NCBI RefSeq assembly: GCF_033118175.1
Contig: NC_083681.1
Location: 16,138,001 to 16,202,000 of the forward strand
Origin: Dama dama
Taxonomy: Eukaryota; Chordata; Mammalia; Artiodactyla; Cervidae
Reading direction: 5' to 3'
Length of the DNA: 64,000 nucleotides
Below are positions 21,496 through 33,765 of this stretch, in pieces. Below the pieces are notes generated by a model that was given only the letters and a program-made list of their open reading frames with translations, was not told the origin of the DNA and searched no databases. Numbering within the stretch: position 1 is the first letter of the stretch; each line of letters starts with the position of its first letter. The translations under genes were made by a program, and so were the position numbers.

Positions 21496-21779
21496 ATATG
21501 TAGTAAAAAATGACAGCAAAAAGAGTTACCTTCTCTAGTCCGTAAGCATGAATTTAGGGGACCATAGTAGTAGCAAAAAAAATCACAAAGAATCATAATT
21601 GGAGAATTGTGAGTTCAAATCCTCATAAGTGGAGGCACTGATGTTCGAAAGGGAAGAGTGACTTGATCAGGGTCCTGAAGAAAACTGGAGAGGTGTGTTA
21701 GGGGAGAACAGAGCTAAGTAGATCAGGGTAACTGAACCGATACATTTGATGGTCCTCAGATTAACTGACCTAAACTGTA

Positions 21780-21988
21780 TTTCCCTAGTTGCTCAGATGG
21801 TAAAGCGTCTGCTTACAATGCAGGAGACCTGGATTCGATCCCTGGGTCAGGAAGATCCCCTGGAGAAGGAAATGGCAACCCACTCCAGTAGTCTTGCCTG
21901 GAAAATCCCGTAGATGGAGGAACCTGGCAGGCTACAGTCCATGTGGTTGCAAAGAGTCGGACACAACTGAGCGATTTCACTTCACTTC
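21780..21988 (+). mobile_element. Bov-tA SINE
   Basis: Full length: tttccctagttgctcagatgg to gagtcggacacaactgagcg with a cttcacttcac tail. Confidence 0.95.
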
Positions 21989-22724
21989 AAATTAATTAAT
22001 ACCAATGATGTTCTTAAGTGAATCCTCATGTTGAGTCCTATACTTATGTTAAGATAGTATTTATGGAGCTAAAATTGGGGGAAAAAATGAAGATATTGGG
22101 ACCAATTCCATCCTTTTCCTCGTTCCTAATAATCTATGACTCCTTGGGTAAAAAAGTTCAGGCAAGCTTTGATTTCAGATAGAATTCTTGCTGTGTGCTT
22201 TTTGAGCAGCCCATCTATTTAACCCTTACCATTAGCTGTGCCTAATTCTATGGTGTAAAGCTGGTATTGAAGATAAGTGGGTAGCAGATATACAAAAGCT
22301 GTGCCCATATGTTGTGCCACAGGAGTGGGCAAATGGTAGTTAGGGGAGGAATGATGAACTCTAGTGTCAGACAGCCTTGATAGAAATCAGGCCATTGATA
22401 TCTTATGACTGTGTTGTTCCTTTGAGTTGATCCCTGGGATCAGCGCCAGAAAAATAAATGAGAACCAGAGACCAAATTAAGTGTTGCCTGATCATTATGT
22501 CAAGGACAAAAGCAGGAAGATAAAAATTGCAAAGCCAAATAGATACCGGACAAAGGGGAAATAATGGCAGCTGTAACCATAGTTTGGAAATAAGAAGTGG
22601 AACAAATGAGCCTGAACTTACTCACCATCTGTTCGGAAACAGGAGGAGCCTCAGAAAGTACCCTGCCTTGGGCTTCTGGTGAGGGTCTTTCACATCTTTG
22701 CCCAGCTTCTTACGGACAGGGTAA
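21989..22724. other. Unassigned sequence
   Basis: No repeat or exon that I can support. Confidence 0.45.
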
Positions 22725-22815
22725 CTTGGGAAAGGTAGCCTGTTTTTTTGTTTTGCTTTGTTTTTTTCCTGAATTTCAGTTTCCTCATCTGTTAGGTGGA
22801 GATAATGACACCCCT
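22725..22815 (+). mobile_element. MIR core fragment
   Basis: gtaacttgggaaagg, then tttcagtttcctcatctgtt and ggagataatgacac are MIR core motifs, split by a T-rich expansion. Confidence 0.65.
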
Positions 22816-22997
22816 CTGTCTCCAAGATCAGCACATATTCGTTCTCCAAGAGCTCCGCTTCCTCTAACATCTGCCTCCCGTCTCCAGAACCCAACTTCCG
22901 GCGTAGGTGTCTTCCTATGATCTACTGTCCTTGCTATAACCACGGGCGTGACAAACGCTGTTACCCTATGTGAGCAGGAAAATACAGTGCAATAGCA

Positions 22998-23170
22998 AGA
23001 ATGTGGGACTCTTACTATATAACTCTGACTTCCAATCCTTCTTCTGTTCCTGGGTGACCTTGAAAAATTACTCATCTTTTCTGGGTCTCAGTTCCCTCAA
23101 ACTCATATGGTTGTTGTGAGGTGCTCACAAAGTACTTAATACAGTGTCCTGGAGCATAAATAATCTTTAG
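22998..23170 (+). mobile_element. MIR SINE
   Basis: gggtgaccttgaaaaattac, ctgggtctcagttccctc, ggttgttgtgaggtg and aatacagtgtcctgg follow MIR order. Confidence 0.78.
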
Positions 23171-24005
23171 CATCCATCCTACAGACTGCTGAACTGTATC
23201 ATTACCGTTGCTGTTAACATTGTCAAAGTATGCATTTTAAACCTTAAAAACATATGCAAATCTACATTGAGTACATCTTAAAGGTTAGTTGAAATCATGA
23301 AAGAGGGAAGTAGCAGGATGGTAAAAGAGACTCAGAAAAAAAGAAGTATGTATAGTTGGTGAAGGAGAGCATGATGATATATGGTTAAATCGCATATGGA
23401 ACTGTCAATGTCTTAAGAGGCCAGTAAAATTGTAAACTCTAAAGTTATGCTTTTTACTGGGAATTTATTAACTTCTTTCTCCACTGGACAAAGATATCTC
23501 ACAATTTATCAATCTTCTATAAGTTAATACTTAATCTTATGCAGGTCTGAGCCTTAATGAATAATAAATATGACATCAAGTTAAACGATCATTGTAGATA
23601 ATGAGGAGTCTCAATAGCAGGCTTGTTAGCAAATACCTTACCATGATCATCAAAGATCTGGCATCTCCTCACTTCACTTCCAAGCTTTAGGTAATTATTT
23701 TCTCTTTGAGTTTGGTCAATGAATTATTGTCCTGTCTAAGACCATGGTTTTCTGGGACCCAGGCTTTGGAGCGGGGGGTGTCAAGCTAAAACATCCCACC
23801 TTTTGACCTTTTGTAACCAAATTAAATCATCATAAATATCTTCATGTTTGAAAATTTGAGAACATTCGGTAATGAGGAAAGGAAAAGAAACCAGAGCCTG
23901 GAACTGAAACAAGTTTAATATTTATTTTCACGAGTGTGACCTCTTTTTGGGTGGGGTATTTAGAAATGGGCACGTTTCACATCCGCAGCAGCCAACTGCA
24001 TGGGG
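23171..24005. other. Unassigned sequence
   Basis: Nothing recognised in this stretch. Confidence 0.45.
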
Positions 24006-24175
24006 GCATCGGACAGTTAACGTCTGTATCTGAGCAGCATTTCCCTCAAACCTCAGCAGTCATCCCTTTCTCTCTGTCCTCCTGCATCGGAGCATCAGAC
24101 AATTATGTCCGTATCTGAGCAGCATTTCCCTTAAACCTCAGCAGTCATCCCTTTCTCCCTGTCCTCTGCAGACAA
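24006..24175 (+). repeat. 85-bp tandem duplication in non-repeat DNA
   Basis: Two adjacent units of about 85 bp. Landmarks repeat exactly 85 bp apart: gtatctgagcagcatttccc at 24026 and 24111; cctcagcagtcatccctttc follows in both. The first 20 bases of each unit differ more (gcatcggacagttaacg against agcatcagacaattatg). Confidence 0.88.
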
Positions 24176-24179
24176 AGGT

Positions 24180-24480
24180 CCTGTTTGTTTTTTCAAGTCA
24201 TTTCATTTTCCTTTATTCTTTATCTCTCTCCCTAATCTTTCCCTCTTTTTTTCTCCTACTCTTCCTGGGTCTTTATATTTACTTAGAGCAATTTTTCCTC
24301 CTTTCTTTTTTATTTTTTGACTCTTTCCTCTTGGAGTGATTGAAAGCCCAAATGATCTGTTTTCTCTCCTTCTCTGATTCCTTTCTTTAGCTTGCTTTTA
24401 TGAGCCCTCAGCTGTTTCTTTGCTTGTCACAACCCAGGCCCTTTGATCCCTATTTGTCCTTTCAACTCTTTCACATATTT
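24180..24480 (+). repeat. Pyrimidine-rich low-complexity region
   Basis: T/C-rich runs such as ttatctctctccctaatct and ctctttttttctcctactc. No repeat family recognised. Confidence 0.6.
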
Positions 24481-25139
24481 TTGAGCTTTTAGAGGAAGGA
24501 CAAGAGAAGAAGAGAAATTTTTTAAGACACATCAACATAAATTTTGGAGAAAAATCTCTAATTAGTCTTTAATCCAAGATGTCTTCTTTGATCACATTGT
24601 TAAATTAGATAAACAAAAATTGCTTTAAGAAACTGTAAAGTAATAAAAAAAATAAATAAAATAAAACTGTAACTGCCAATACTGCCATAAATTTTCAAGG
24701 AAGAGTTATTTTGTAAGCCTTCCTCATATACATAAACATTTTCATTTCTGTATTTTCCTTCTGTCTTTGTCTTCTTTGAAAGATTGCATTTAAGAATCTC
24801 TTTATTTAAGCTTGCACCATAGATATGTGAGCATATCTTGCAGGTGTATTAAGGAGTAGACAAAATCTGGCAGTTTAAAGCCTGGGGGGCACTGTAATCT
24901 TTTGGGGTGGGAAACAAAGCCAGACCTTCAGAGATCTGTGTCCATTGCCATGCTGTATGCCATAATGTTTGAATCACCTTGCTCTGAACACATGGTCAGG
25001 CAGATACAGTTCTGCCTTCCACAAGTAGACAGTCAGTCATGACCTTGTTTTCTAAGTCACTTGGAGCAAAGGACAAGCTAGTTAATAAAGGACATTTTAG
25101 AAAATGAAAAAAGAACCCCCATTATGTGAATGAAAAGTG
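24481..25139. other. Unassigned sequence
   Basis: No feature that I can support. Confidence 0.4.
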
Positions 25140-25330
25140 GCCTTACTATATAGAAGGTAAGAATCTGAGATCTGCATTCAAGTTCTGCTACTTGCTGGTT
25201 GCATGATCTTGAGTAAGTACATAAGTTCTTCAGGTTTTAGTTTCTTTTTCTATAAAATAGAGATATTAATGGAGACATTAAACACTGTTTTCAAAGACAT
25301 CATATGAATATAATATCAGTGGAGATATTG
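25140..25330 (+). mobile_element. MIR SINE
   Basis: ctgcattcaagttctgctac, ttgcatgatcttgagtaagt, ttagtttctttttctataaa and gacatcatatgaat are in MIR order. Confidence 0.75.
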
Positions 25331-25337
25331 CGTATTA

Positions 25338-25848
25338 TACCGTAGTTCTCCTTCATCCAGTTTCAGTAGCCCATGGTCAACCATAGTTCAAAAATATTAA
25401 ATAGAAAATTCCAGGAATAGTTCATAAATTTCTGAGTAGTATGGTAAAATCTTGCACTGCTTTGTCCCACCTGGGCTATGAATCATCCCTTTTTCTAGTG
25501 TATCTATGCTCTATACTCTACCCATTTGTTAGTATGGGAAAAAAATTGTATATATAGGATTTGGGCTTCCCTGGAAGCTCAGCTGCTAAAGAATCCACCT
25601 GCAATGCAGGAGACCCTGGTTCGATTACTGGGTTGGGAAGATCCACTGGAGAAGGAATAGGCTACCCACTCCAGTATTCTGGCTAGGAGAATTCCATGGA
25701 CTATACAGTCCATGGGGTCGCAAAGAATAGAACATGACTCAGCAACTTTCACACATAAGATTCAGTGCTATCCTCAATTTCAGACATCCACTAGTGGTCT
25801 TGAAACATAACCTCCATAAATAAGAGGGGATTACTCTATACCCTTTGA
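25338..25848 (+). mobile_element. Tigger-like DNA transposon fossil, split by a SINE
   Basis: Text such as ggtcaaccatagttcaaaaa and aatattaaatagaaaattcc, and aatcatccctttttctagtg, matches a nonautonomous Tc1/mariner (Tigger-like) family. The ends are imperfect inverted repeats (accgtagttctccttcatcc; reversed right end tagagtaatcccctcttatt) and TA flanks both sides. No transposase frame. Confidence 0.75.
25562..25754 (+). mobile_element. Bov-tA SINE inside the Tigger-like element
   Basis: Head gggcttccctggaagctcag; body subtype with gaattccatggactatacag, lacking about 20 bp relative to the main form. Flanks ataggatt (25554-25561) and ataagatt (25755-25762) form an 8-bp duplication with one mismatch. 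Confidence 0.95.
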
Positions 25849-26082
25849 TACAGTTAAGATACACATTATCATAAATGCTGAGGAAATGTTACAAACCTCA
25901 TATTATCATTTGCTTTTCTGTTCATCAAGATTGCTTGTAAAGAGGAAATGAACTTTCAAGGTTAATTATAGATCTGTATTATTACTATTTTTCAAAATCT
26001 ATTCCAACTTACAAATGGATATTCACTGGAAAAATGGGAGTAATTAGGGCAGTAACTATTTAAAAGTAGTGTTCTGAGAATC
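25849..26082. other. Unassigned sequence
   Basis: Nothing recognised. Confidence 0.4.
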
Positions 26083-26190
26083 AGTTGATAGATCAATGAG
26101 GTAGCATGAAGTTCAGAAATAAGCCTACATCTATAAAGAAGTTTAATGTATAATAAAAATGACATTTTAGATCAGTGAGCATTTTTATGA
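26083..26190 (+). mobile_element. Possible old L1 fragment
   Basis: gatagatcaatgaggtagc and tcagaaataagcctacatc weakly resemble the L1 ORF2 stretch seen at 3182-3220. Short and uncertain. Confidence 0.35.
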
Positions 26191-28872
26191 AAATATACCC
26201 TTGCATGAAATATGAAATATCTACATTTCCTGACTCAGCTTAATCTTTTACATAAAGAAGTGCCTTGAATTTTGTTTTAAATTTTTACTAAATTATTCAA
26301 GATAGTGAATTAAATTTTATTCCCCAATTTTCAAAGAAATAAGAGAAATGAAAAAAAAAGAGAGAAATGATAGTTTAAAATCAGTATGTCCTTAACAACA
26401 TTGTAAAAAGATTGCTATAGGAAATAGACATTTTAAAGAAATTTTGGATAATAGAAAGTGCAATCAGATTAATGAAGATAACCAAAAATATCTAGATATT
26501 TTAGGGAAAATATTAGCAAAAAAGTACCTAGAGGTGGAGGTAAAAATCAGAACCATTGACTTGGGAAACAAAAAAGAACTTTAGAGAATTCTAATTTGTT
26601 ACTGTTATAGACATTCATGAGAATACTTCAGACTCAAAATAAGAACAGGCTGCAGTGAAAAAGGAAAAATAAGAAATAGTTTTTACAAATAATAACCCTG
26701 CTTGCTAAATTTTTTCAACAGAAAGCATGAAAACCAAATTATAGATCTAAAAGATGAAGATGAAATCTCCAAAAATGTAGAGAAAAAAGAAAAATGGAAT
26801 TGAAAAAGAAAAATTAGAATGCAAGGAAATCAGATACAGAAGCTCATTATCTGTTTATAGTATTTGAAACACACTGATGCTCCTGGAAATTAAAAAAAAA
26901 AAAAAAGTTTAGAATGGCAGCCCGATGTTCACCAATTGACCTGAATTTGTACGGAAATTTAAACATGGTAGATGGCATTTTAAATCAGTGGGCATTTGGG
27001 GAAAAAGTGTTACTGATCTCTGGGAGCATTGTCAAATCCTTTGCTTTACTCCCAAATTATTTTATTAGATGCAGAACTGATGTAGATGTGCCAGAAGCTC
27101 TTGTAACCAATGTTTCAAATTTGTGAAGTTTTATATGTTTATTTTCTTTCATTCTAAAAGTATACTTCATCTCCTAAGGGAAGGCAGAAATGGAGTAGGA
27201 GCAAAAGCAGGGTGTAACTCTGCTTTAGCAGGTATGAGCAGGGTAAAAAGAAACAGTTTGGGGGGTTTTTCCAGTCCTGCCCATGTTGTGCTCTGTTAAA
27301 AAACGCTGTTGCTCTTTTACAAAACTGAGAAAGAATAGACAGCAAGTAACACTCAAATCTTACTCTTTTTCAAGCTTTTATTTTTCCTTGAGAAGAAAAT
27401 GGGTCTGGCTATGTACATATTCCCCCAGACAACTTACATAACCTTAAAGAGAAAAATCAAAGAAATGGACATATGGCTGCCTTAACCATTTTGTGAGCTG
27501 AGAGCAGAAAGGAAACTTTGATTATAAGTCTTAGGTATCTCACACACATTGGAAGGAGGGAGTGAAAACGTTATGTGGTACTAAGTCAGGGTGGTCAGTC
27601 ACTTTCCCAAACTAGAGTGTGAACATTTTCTTGACTCTCCATAGCAATTAAAAAAAATTGTGTTTAATTTGAAAGTAACCTATATACATGAATATGAAGT
27701 TTTCCTGGGCCATCAGATGACTACCTAAGTACTGCCACATAATTTCTGTATTGGAGTTGACTTTTATGTTTGCAACTTTACTGGCCTCAAGTTGAAGGGA
27801 AAAGAACAGAGAAAAAATTAATGCCTTAATAGAGGCCAGTGACATCAAGATGCAGGCTGTGAACACAAGTGTTATAGGAGTTAAATGTAGAACTGTGTCG
27901 GGAACACCAAGCTTTTAGTGCCTGGAAGCTCTGGCTGCCAAATCTAAAAATCCGTGCTCTGGCATCCAGGACCACAGTCACTGAGTAAAGAGAGATTTTA
28001 TTTCAGCAAAGTAACATACGTCATCTGTCACCCTCAATTAATAGATTTAATTTGAATTGTCTTGGTTTTAGAAATTTATAGTCATGTGAGCATAAAGAAT
28101 TTATACCCAGGTTTATGTTTGCATGGATTTAAAGAGCATGCCAATAAAAAGTTAAAGTTAGAGCTGTGGGTGCTAGGGTTTTTATTAGCCAGGAGACACA
28201 CATCACATCTGATCCAAGCTAGCTGACCCTAGTGGGTCCTCCAGCCCGCAAAGCTTATTGCATGTGGTTGGACTGGAATAGAATCAAGGGCTCACGTGAC
28301 TTGGCCCCTGTGTTTTTTCCAGAGACAAGTCCCTCTAGGGCGTCTTCTTCAGTTTCTAGCCAGTTTTTTTTTCATGTTTTAATTTTCCATTCATGAATAA
28401 GTCTCTTTCCTTAATGCCTACTTAGTCATGCATACTTCACGCAAACAAGAGAATGGGATGTTTTGGAAGATCCGGGCTTGGGTTCCTTCTGAGAAAAAAG
28501 TCTTTGGTGGTGGACAGTTTGTAGCTCACACAAACAAGATAGCCCTGTTGGGGGGCATGAACACTATCCCAGACCATCTGAGAAGTCTTTGAAATCATCC
28601 CAGCCTTCCTATGGGCAAGACTAGTGCCCTGGTGGAAATTAAACCACTCGCACTCAGCCAAGAGCTGACCAGATCCTTCTTTTTAAGACAAAGAGTTTAG
28701 GGCTCCTGGAGCTCTTTGGGGTAGGTGTTAATTAGGTGGAAAGATGATGTGTAGTTCAAATTAAACTAGAAAAACAGTATATGAGTTTATGATATGAACA
28801 TAGCCATCTCAAGCAGATAAAGTGCTCCTGATTGCTGACAGTTGCCTTCTCTCCCTATAGTCACATTGTGAA
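26191..28872. other. Repeat-poor A/T-rich interval
   Basis: The longest interval without a confidently identified repeat. Open frames here (for example 26914-27126, 70 codons) have no recognisable domain, splice context or codon pattern that I could defend. The text near 26965-27010 has weak L1 resemblance. No CpG-rich segment is seen. Confidence 0.45.
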
Positions 28873-29248
28873 TGCTGTGGTCTGAATGTACACGGCCACC
28901 TCCTCCCACCAACCAAATTCTTATATTGAAACCCTAACCCCCAAAAGATGATGCATCAGAGGGGAGTCTTTGGGAGATGCTTAGGTCATGAGGGTGGTAC
29001 TCTCATAAATGGATTAGTGTTCTTATAAAAGAGACCCCCCAGAGATCTTTTGCCCCTTATTCCATGTGCAGACACAAGAAAAAGTCACCAGTTTTGAACT
29101 CAGAAGGAGGGCTTTGCTAGAAGGTGAGTGGGCTGGGGCCAGATCTTGGACTTTCCAGTCTTCAGAACGGTAAGAAATAAATGTTTGTTGTTTATAAGCT
29201 ACCCAGTCTGTGATATTTTGCTATAGTGGCCCAAATGGATTAAAATAA
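28873..29248 (+). mobile_element. MaLR-type solo LTR (MST-like)
   Basis: Starts TGCTGTGGTCTGAATG, then gaaaccctaacccccaaaag, ggtcatgagggtggtac, cttataaaagagacc, gatcttggactttccagtc, an AATAAA at about 29176 and acccagtctgtgatattttg. This order matches ERVL-MaLR LTRs of the MST group. No internal retroviral region is attached, so it is a solo LTR. Confidence 0.85.
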
Positions 29249-29545
29249 TGATCAAAAGATTACTTGATAAACATGTAATCAGAACCAAGGGAGTCAGCTG
29301 GATTGTCTATCTGGTCTGATCAGAACGTGATTGACTTCTGCAGCCCTCTTCCTCCCAGGGAGGCGGACCAGGCATACACACTTCACAGACCTCCCTCCTT
29401 CACGATGGTGGAGTGAGACCAGCCGGCGTTTGCTTCTGTCATTTTTCTGGATGCTTTTCTTTCTGTTTTGATGCATTGTTTCTTTAAATGTGTGAATAAC
29501 TTAAATCTGCTTCTAACCAGGACTTGCAGGTTAAGCAAGTTAAGC
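29249..29545. other. Unassigned sequence
   Basis: Nothing recognised. Confidence 0.4.
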
Positions 29546-29740
29546 CTTTTTTTTTTTTTTTTAAACTTTTAATTTTGTATTGGGAAATAGCCAATTAACA
29601 ATTTGTGATAGTTTCAGGTGAACAGGGAAGGGACTCAGCCATATGTATGCTTGTATCCATTCTCCCTCAAACTCCCCTCCCATCCAGGCTGCCACAGAAG
29701 ACTGAGCAGAGTTCCACTATACAGTAAAGGCTTCGCGTTT
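29546..29740 (-). mobile_element. Cetartiodactyl L1 3' end, truncated
   Basis: A poly-T start, then tagccaattaacaatttgtg, gtgatagtttcaggtgaac, actcccctcccatccaggct and cactatacagtaaagg is the reverse of an L1 3' UTR. Confidence 0.85.
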
Positions 29741-31137
29741 AAGACAACCTTATACCAGGTCAGTTTATTTCCTTTCCTCCATACTTGTCACAACAAAAAT
29801 TTGGAGGGATGGACTAAAGGGTTTAAAACAACAAAGTTACAATTGCAAGTTATTTAACAGCAGGCTCTGTTGTGTATGTCTTCCCATAATTTAATCTATT
29901 ATAATAAGACGTATATATGTTTAGAATATTTATGAACCTTTAATAGGCTCCTGGCTGCCTAAGGTTACTTGGAGAAGCCCCTGTGGTTAGCTTGAGGCAG
30001 CATGTGCAAGAGTTGGAAGTCTCTGTGGTTATTCTGTAGCATAAATGTGAACTCTCCTGGGTGTGTCTGGGATGGAGTTTAGAGATGAGCCGGAATCCTT
30101 TCCAGCTAGGCCACCTCTCATTGCTCATGCCTATCCTCCTACCTAGTGCTTAGATGTCAGCTTTGAACCACTGTGTGTTGATTTTACTTTTTTCCCAGAA
30201 GCTAATCTTGTTAATTTTGTTTCCTAGTTCCTTGTATCTCATGGTTACGGCTTGTTTCTTTCTTTTACTTCCTGTTGATTAAATAAAAGAAAACTGCCAC
30301 TATGTATCCTATATATAGGAAGGGCATGGGCCTGTGATCTCCTGGGAGTGGGAAGTGTAGAGGACTCCTCTGAAGCTGTTTTTAGGATCATGGGCGTTAC
30401 TTTTATGTAGAAACTGTTTATTTGATGGTAGCTGAAGCTGTGTTTACATAGTAATCGATTTTACTTGGGTTAGGTGCCTAGAGTGATTTGGGTGAAGGGG
30501 TCAAGGAGAATTGTGGGTATTTTTGCTTCCCTAAGGCACCTCTTAGCCCTCTGTACATGGTTTAGCTCTTCAACTTAGATCATAGACTGGCTTTGCAATA
30601 TTCCTGGATATGAACTTAATGAACTGGCTCTCTCCCAGAAACCTCCTTACTTGTTTCACTCGTAACTCAAGTCACTTGTTATTTTATATGTACAGACATC
30701 TGTATGCCCCTGTGTGTTTTATGCCCTAGTTTTGCAAATCTGCAAATCACTAACTTTGTCAGCAAAAGGACCACTTTCTTTTGCAGATAGCCTCTTTTCC
30801 AGAGAGTAAACAGGCTTTTCCCTCTCCATTTGCACAATTCTATTTTGACCCCAAGCAACAGAGACAGTGCTTGTGCAACCATTCTGGTGTCTGTCATTAA
30901 CCCATGGTAATTTCAGCCAGTCCGTTGCTGCCCAGTTTCCTCCTTGAATTCCGATACCAAGGTCACATTAGAAGGGGAATGTCATGGGAAGAAATGGAAA
31001 TGACTAAATGTTGCAAGTGTGTGTGTTGGCAAGGGGAGGGTTGGGTGCAAGTATATTCCCTTTAATTATACTTAAAAGTCAAATGTAAACTATATTACTG
31101 GTTGTTTGGAGATCCGTGGTTTTTCTTCCACCCATTA
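29741..31137. other. Unassigned sequence
   Basis: No repeat or exon that I can support over about 1.4 kb. Short frames lack domains. Confidence 0.45.
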
Positions 31138-31525
31138 ATATAGTGTATGAGTTCCTATTGCTGCTACAACAAATGATGACAAACTCAGTGGCTTAAAAAT
31201 AACACAACTTTATTACCTAACAGATCTGAACATCAGAAATCCAAAATTATTCTCACTGAGTTAAAATCAAAGTGTTAATAGGGCTGCATTTCTTCTGAAG
31301 GCTGTAGGGGAGAATCTTTTTCCTTGACTTTTCTGCCTTCTGCCCACATTCTTTGGCTTATAGCTCTCTTCCTCAACTGCAAAGCCAGTGATGTTGGGCT
31401 GAATCCTAATGCTGTCATCTTCCTGATTCTCTTCTGCCTTCTTCCTCTTCTTTTAAGGATGCCCGTGACTACACTGGGCCCAACTGAAAAATCCAGGATT
31501 ATTTCTCTGCTTAAAAGTCAGCTGA
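31138..31525 (+). mobile_element. MLT1-like MaLR LTR
   Basis: gtatgagttcctattgctgc, acaaactcagtggcttaaaa, aacacaactttattacc and ggctgcatttcttctgaagg match the MLT1 LTR plan. It is cut at the 3' side by an L1 tail. No internal region is visible. Confidence 0.75.
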
Positions 31526-31747
31526 TTAGGAGTTTGGGATTAAAATGCACACACTACTATATATAAAATAGATAATCAACAAGGACTTACTGTGTAACAC
31601 AAGAAGCTTTACTTAATATTCTAAACCTACATGTGAAAAGAATGGATATAACTGTATGTGTAACTGAGTCACTTTGCACTTGAAATGAATATAACATTGT
31701 AAATCAACCAGACCCTCCAATAAAACAAAGGTTAAATTTAAAAAAGA
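31526..31747 (+). mobile_element. Cetartiodactyl L1 3' end
   Basis: aggagtttgggattaaaatg, atataaaatagataatcaac, aaggacttactgtgtaaca, acattgtaaatcaacc and an A-rich tail. Flanks ctgatt occur on both sides (about 31520 and 31756). Confidence 0.88.
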
Positions 31748-32594
31748 TAACATTCCTGATTGATCTTGTAAGAGGTCACGTGATCCATCACAGTGACTCT
31801 CAAATCTGGAATTGTGTCAATTGTCAATAACACATCATTTAATGGGTAGCCATCTGTCTCAAAAAAGCTTATATAAAATAAATAAATACATTAAAATGTA
31901 TTTTTTACACATTTAAACATTAACATTAATTCCCTTTACAATCCTAATTTCCTTTTGCCATGTAACCTAATAAATCACATGTGCCGGAAATGAGGACATG
32001 GACACCTTTCAGGGATGGGAGAGAGCCTTGTTCTGTTTACCACACATGGAAAATCAAAACAATCTGTAAAAATTTCTGCATGAGTACTTCTGCTTCACGC
32101 TCTTTGCATTAAATGTAGGTTGACATCTTTAGATCTATTAAGACTCCATAAATGTGTGATAACCTCTCATGAGTTCCTTCCTATCATAAGTTCCTACCAA
32201 GCAGAGACCTTTTTAGTCTTTGATTCTGTGTCACTGAAACATCTCTTTGCCCTTCTTTATTTTTCTCCCTCATAGGCCTCACAAACACATGGACTTTCTA
32301 GCATCAGTTACTTCTTTGGATTAGAAACTGTCTCTTCAGTTCTTTTAAAATTAAATTATAAAACCTAGTAACACATCAATCAACTGTCTACACAATTAAA
32401 ACCTTGGCATATATAAAGGTATCACAGAGTTTAGATGGCTACCTGGTAGGATGCAGGGCAAGTAAACTAGATAAATTTTGAGTTGAGGGAAAATAAAGGA
32501 AACATTTAAGTCTTGGGACATTGGAGAGACAAAGAGTAGGAGGCGTTACTGTATTAGAGGATAGCGCACATGATTTGGAGGGCCTCAGGGAGAC
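31748..32594. other. Unassigned sequence
   Basis: Apart from possible residual MLT1 text at the start, nothing recognised. Confidence 0.4.
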
Positions 32595-32740
32595 ATGGTC
32601 ATTCATAAGTCCAACAAATAGTGTTTATTCTATATAGTAACTATATAGTAACACATTGGAGTTTCAAATATGAACCAAATGCATGTGAACAAAATATCCA
32701 GTAGCTTCCCTCCTAGATTTTATTAATAGTTTAGCAGCAC
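32595..32740 (+). mobile_element. Possible L2 fragment
   Basis: tccaacaaatagtgtttatt and gcatgtgaacaaaatatcca resemble an L2 3' stretch. It includes a local repeat of tatatagtaac (32632-32653). Confidence 0.4.
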
Positions 32741-33009
32741 TCAATGGGACACCATGAAAATAAATGCATTTATTTGTCCATTTTTTTTTTTTCTGTCTTT
32801 AAATCCTTGTTCCTTTACTAAGCATGTGACTTCTCCACAGTTACATAGAACTTTGAATCTTGGTTATGGACTTCCCACATATTGTAGTGATCTGATTTAT
32901 ACAGCTCACATGGACACAGTATACAGGGACCTTAGCATCAGTAAGGAATGTGTTATACTGGTGTTGTGTAAGCACAACATGGACAATACATAGACCACAA
33001 GTGACAGCT

Positions 33010-33765
33010 TTAGCAATTTTTAAGAAGCGGTTACCCTCATGTAACTTCCATCCGGATTCAGGAAGAGAAGATCACTAGCACCCAAGCATCTCCCCTTTTA
33101 ACTCCTTTCAGTTATTCCTCAGTCAATACATAATCACAATTCAGACTTCATTTCCTATGGATCAGTTTTGCTTACTTTTAGACTTTACATAATCACATAA
33201 TATCTAATCTTTGGGTCTATGAGACTTATCCCTTGTGCTATATGTTTTAATGGTTTGTTTATTTTCAATGGCTTATACAATTCCATTGTAGTAATACCAT
33301 CCTGTTTTTTATCCCTTCTAAACTTTTGAAAAACATCTGAATTGTTTCCAGTTTTTGACTGCTCTGAATAATGCTGCGATGAGCATACCTATGAGCACTT
33401 TTTAGTAGATTTCATTGGCCTCCACATTAAATCGCCTGGATTGGGGTATGTGCAATTTCAGTTTTAGTAGCTACTATCAAACGTTTTCCAAGCTGGCGCT
33501 ACACATCTTTATCCTCACCAGCAGTGCTTGAGAGTCCACTCGATCTATCATTGCCAATGACTGAGTAATTTTAGCCATTCTTTTGGTGGGTGTGCAGTCT
33601 CACTGCATTGTGGTTTAAGTTTGCATTTCCCAGGTGATTGATAAGATGAAGTGTGTTTTCATACAGTTATTGTCCATTTTCATATCTTCTTTTGTGAAAG
33701 AATGTATTCAAGTCTTTTGTCCATTTTTGTTTGCATTTGGGTAGAAAATAATGCCATTTGCTCTT
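33010..33765 (-). mobile_element. Old L1M 3' region
   Basis: Reverse L1 text: gttgtttccagtttttgact-like, gctctgaataatgctgcgat, tctcactgcattgtggttta, gtttgcatttcccaggtgat and gtcttttgtccatttttg. Strongly diverged. Confidence 0.82.

Noticed and set aside
22597..22920. Possible exon with a 107-codon frame
   Set aside because: It overlaps a MIR fragment and a T-rich run, with no splice signals that I could defend.
28873..29248. Full endogenous retrovirus
   Set aside because: Only an LTR is present; no internal region or second LTR follows within the window.
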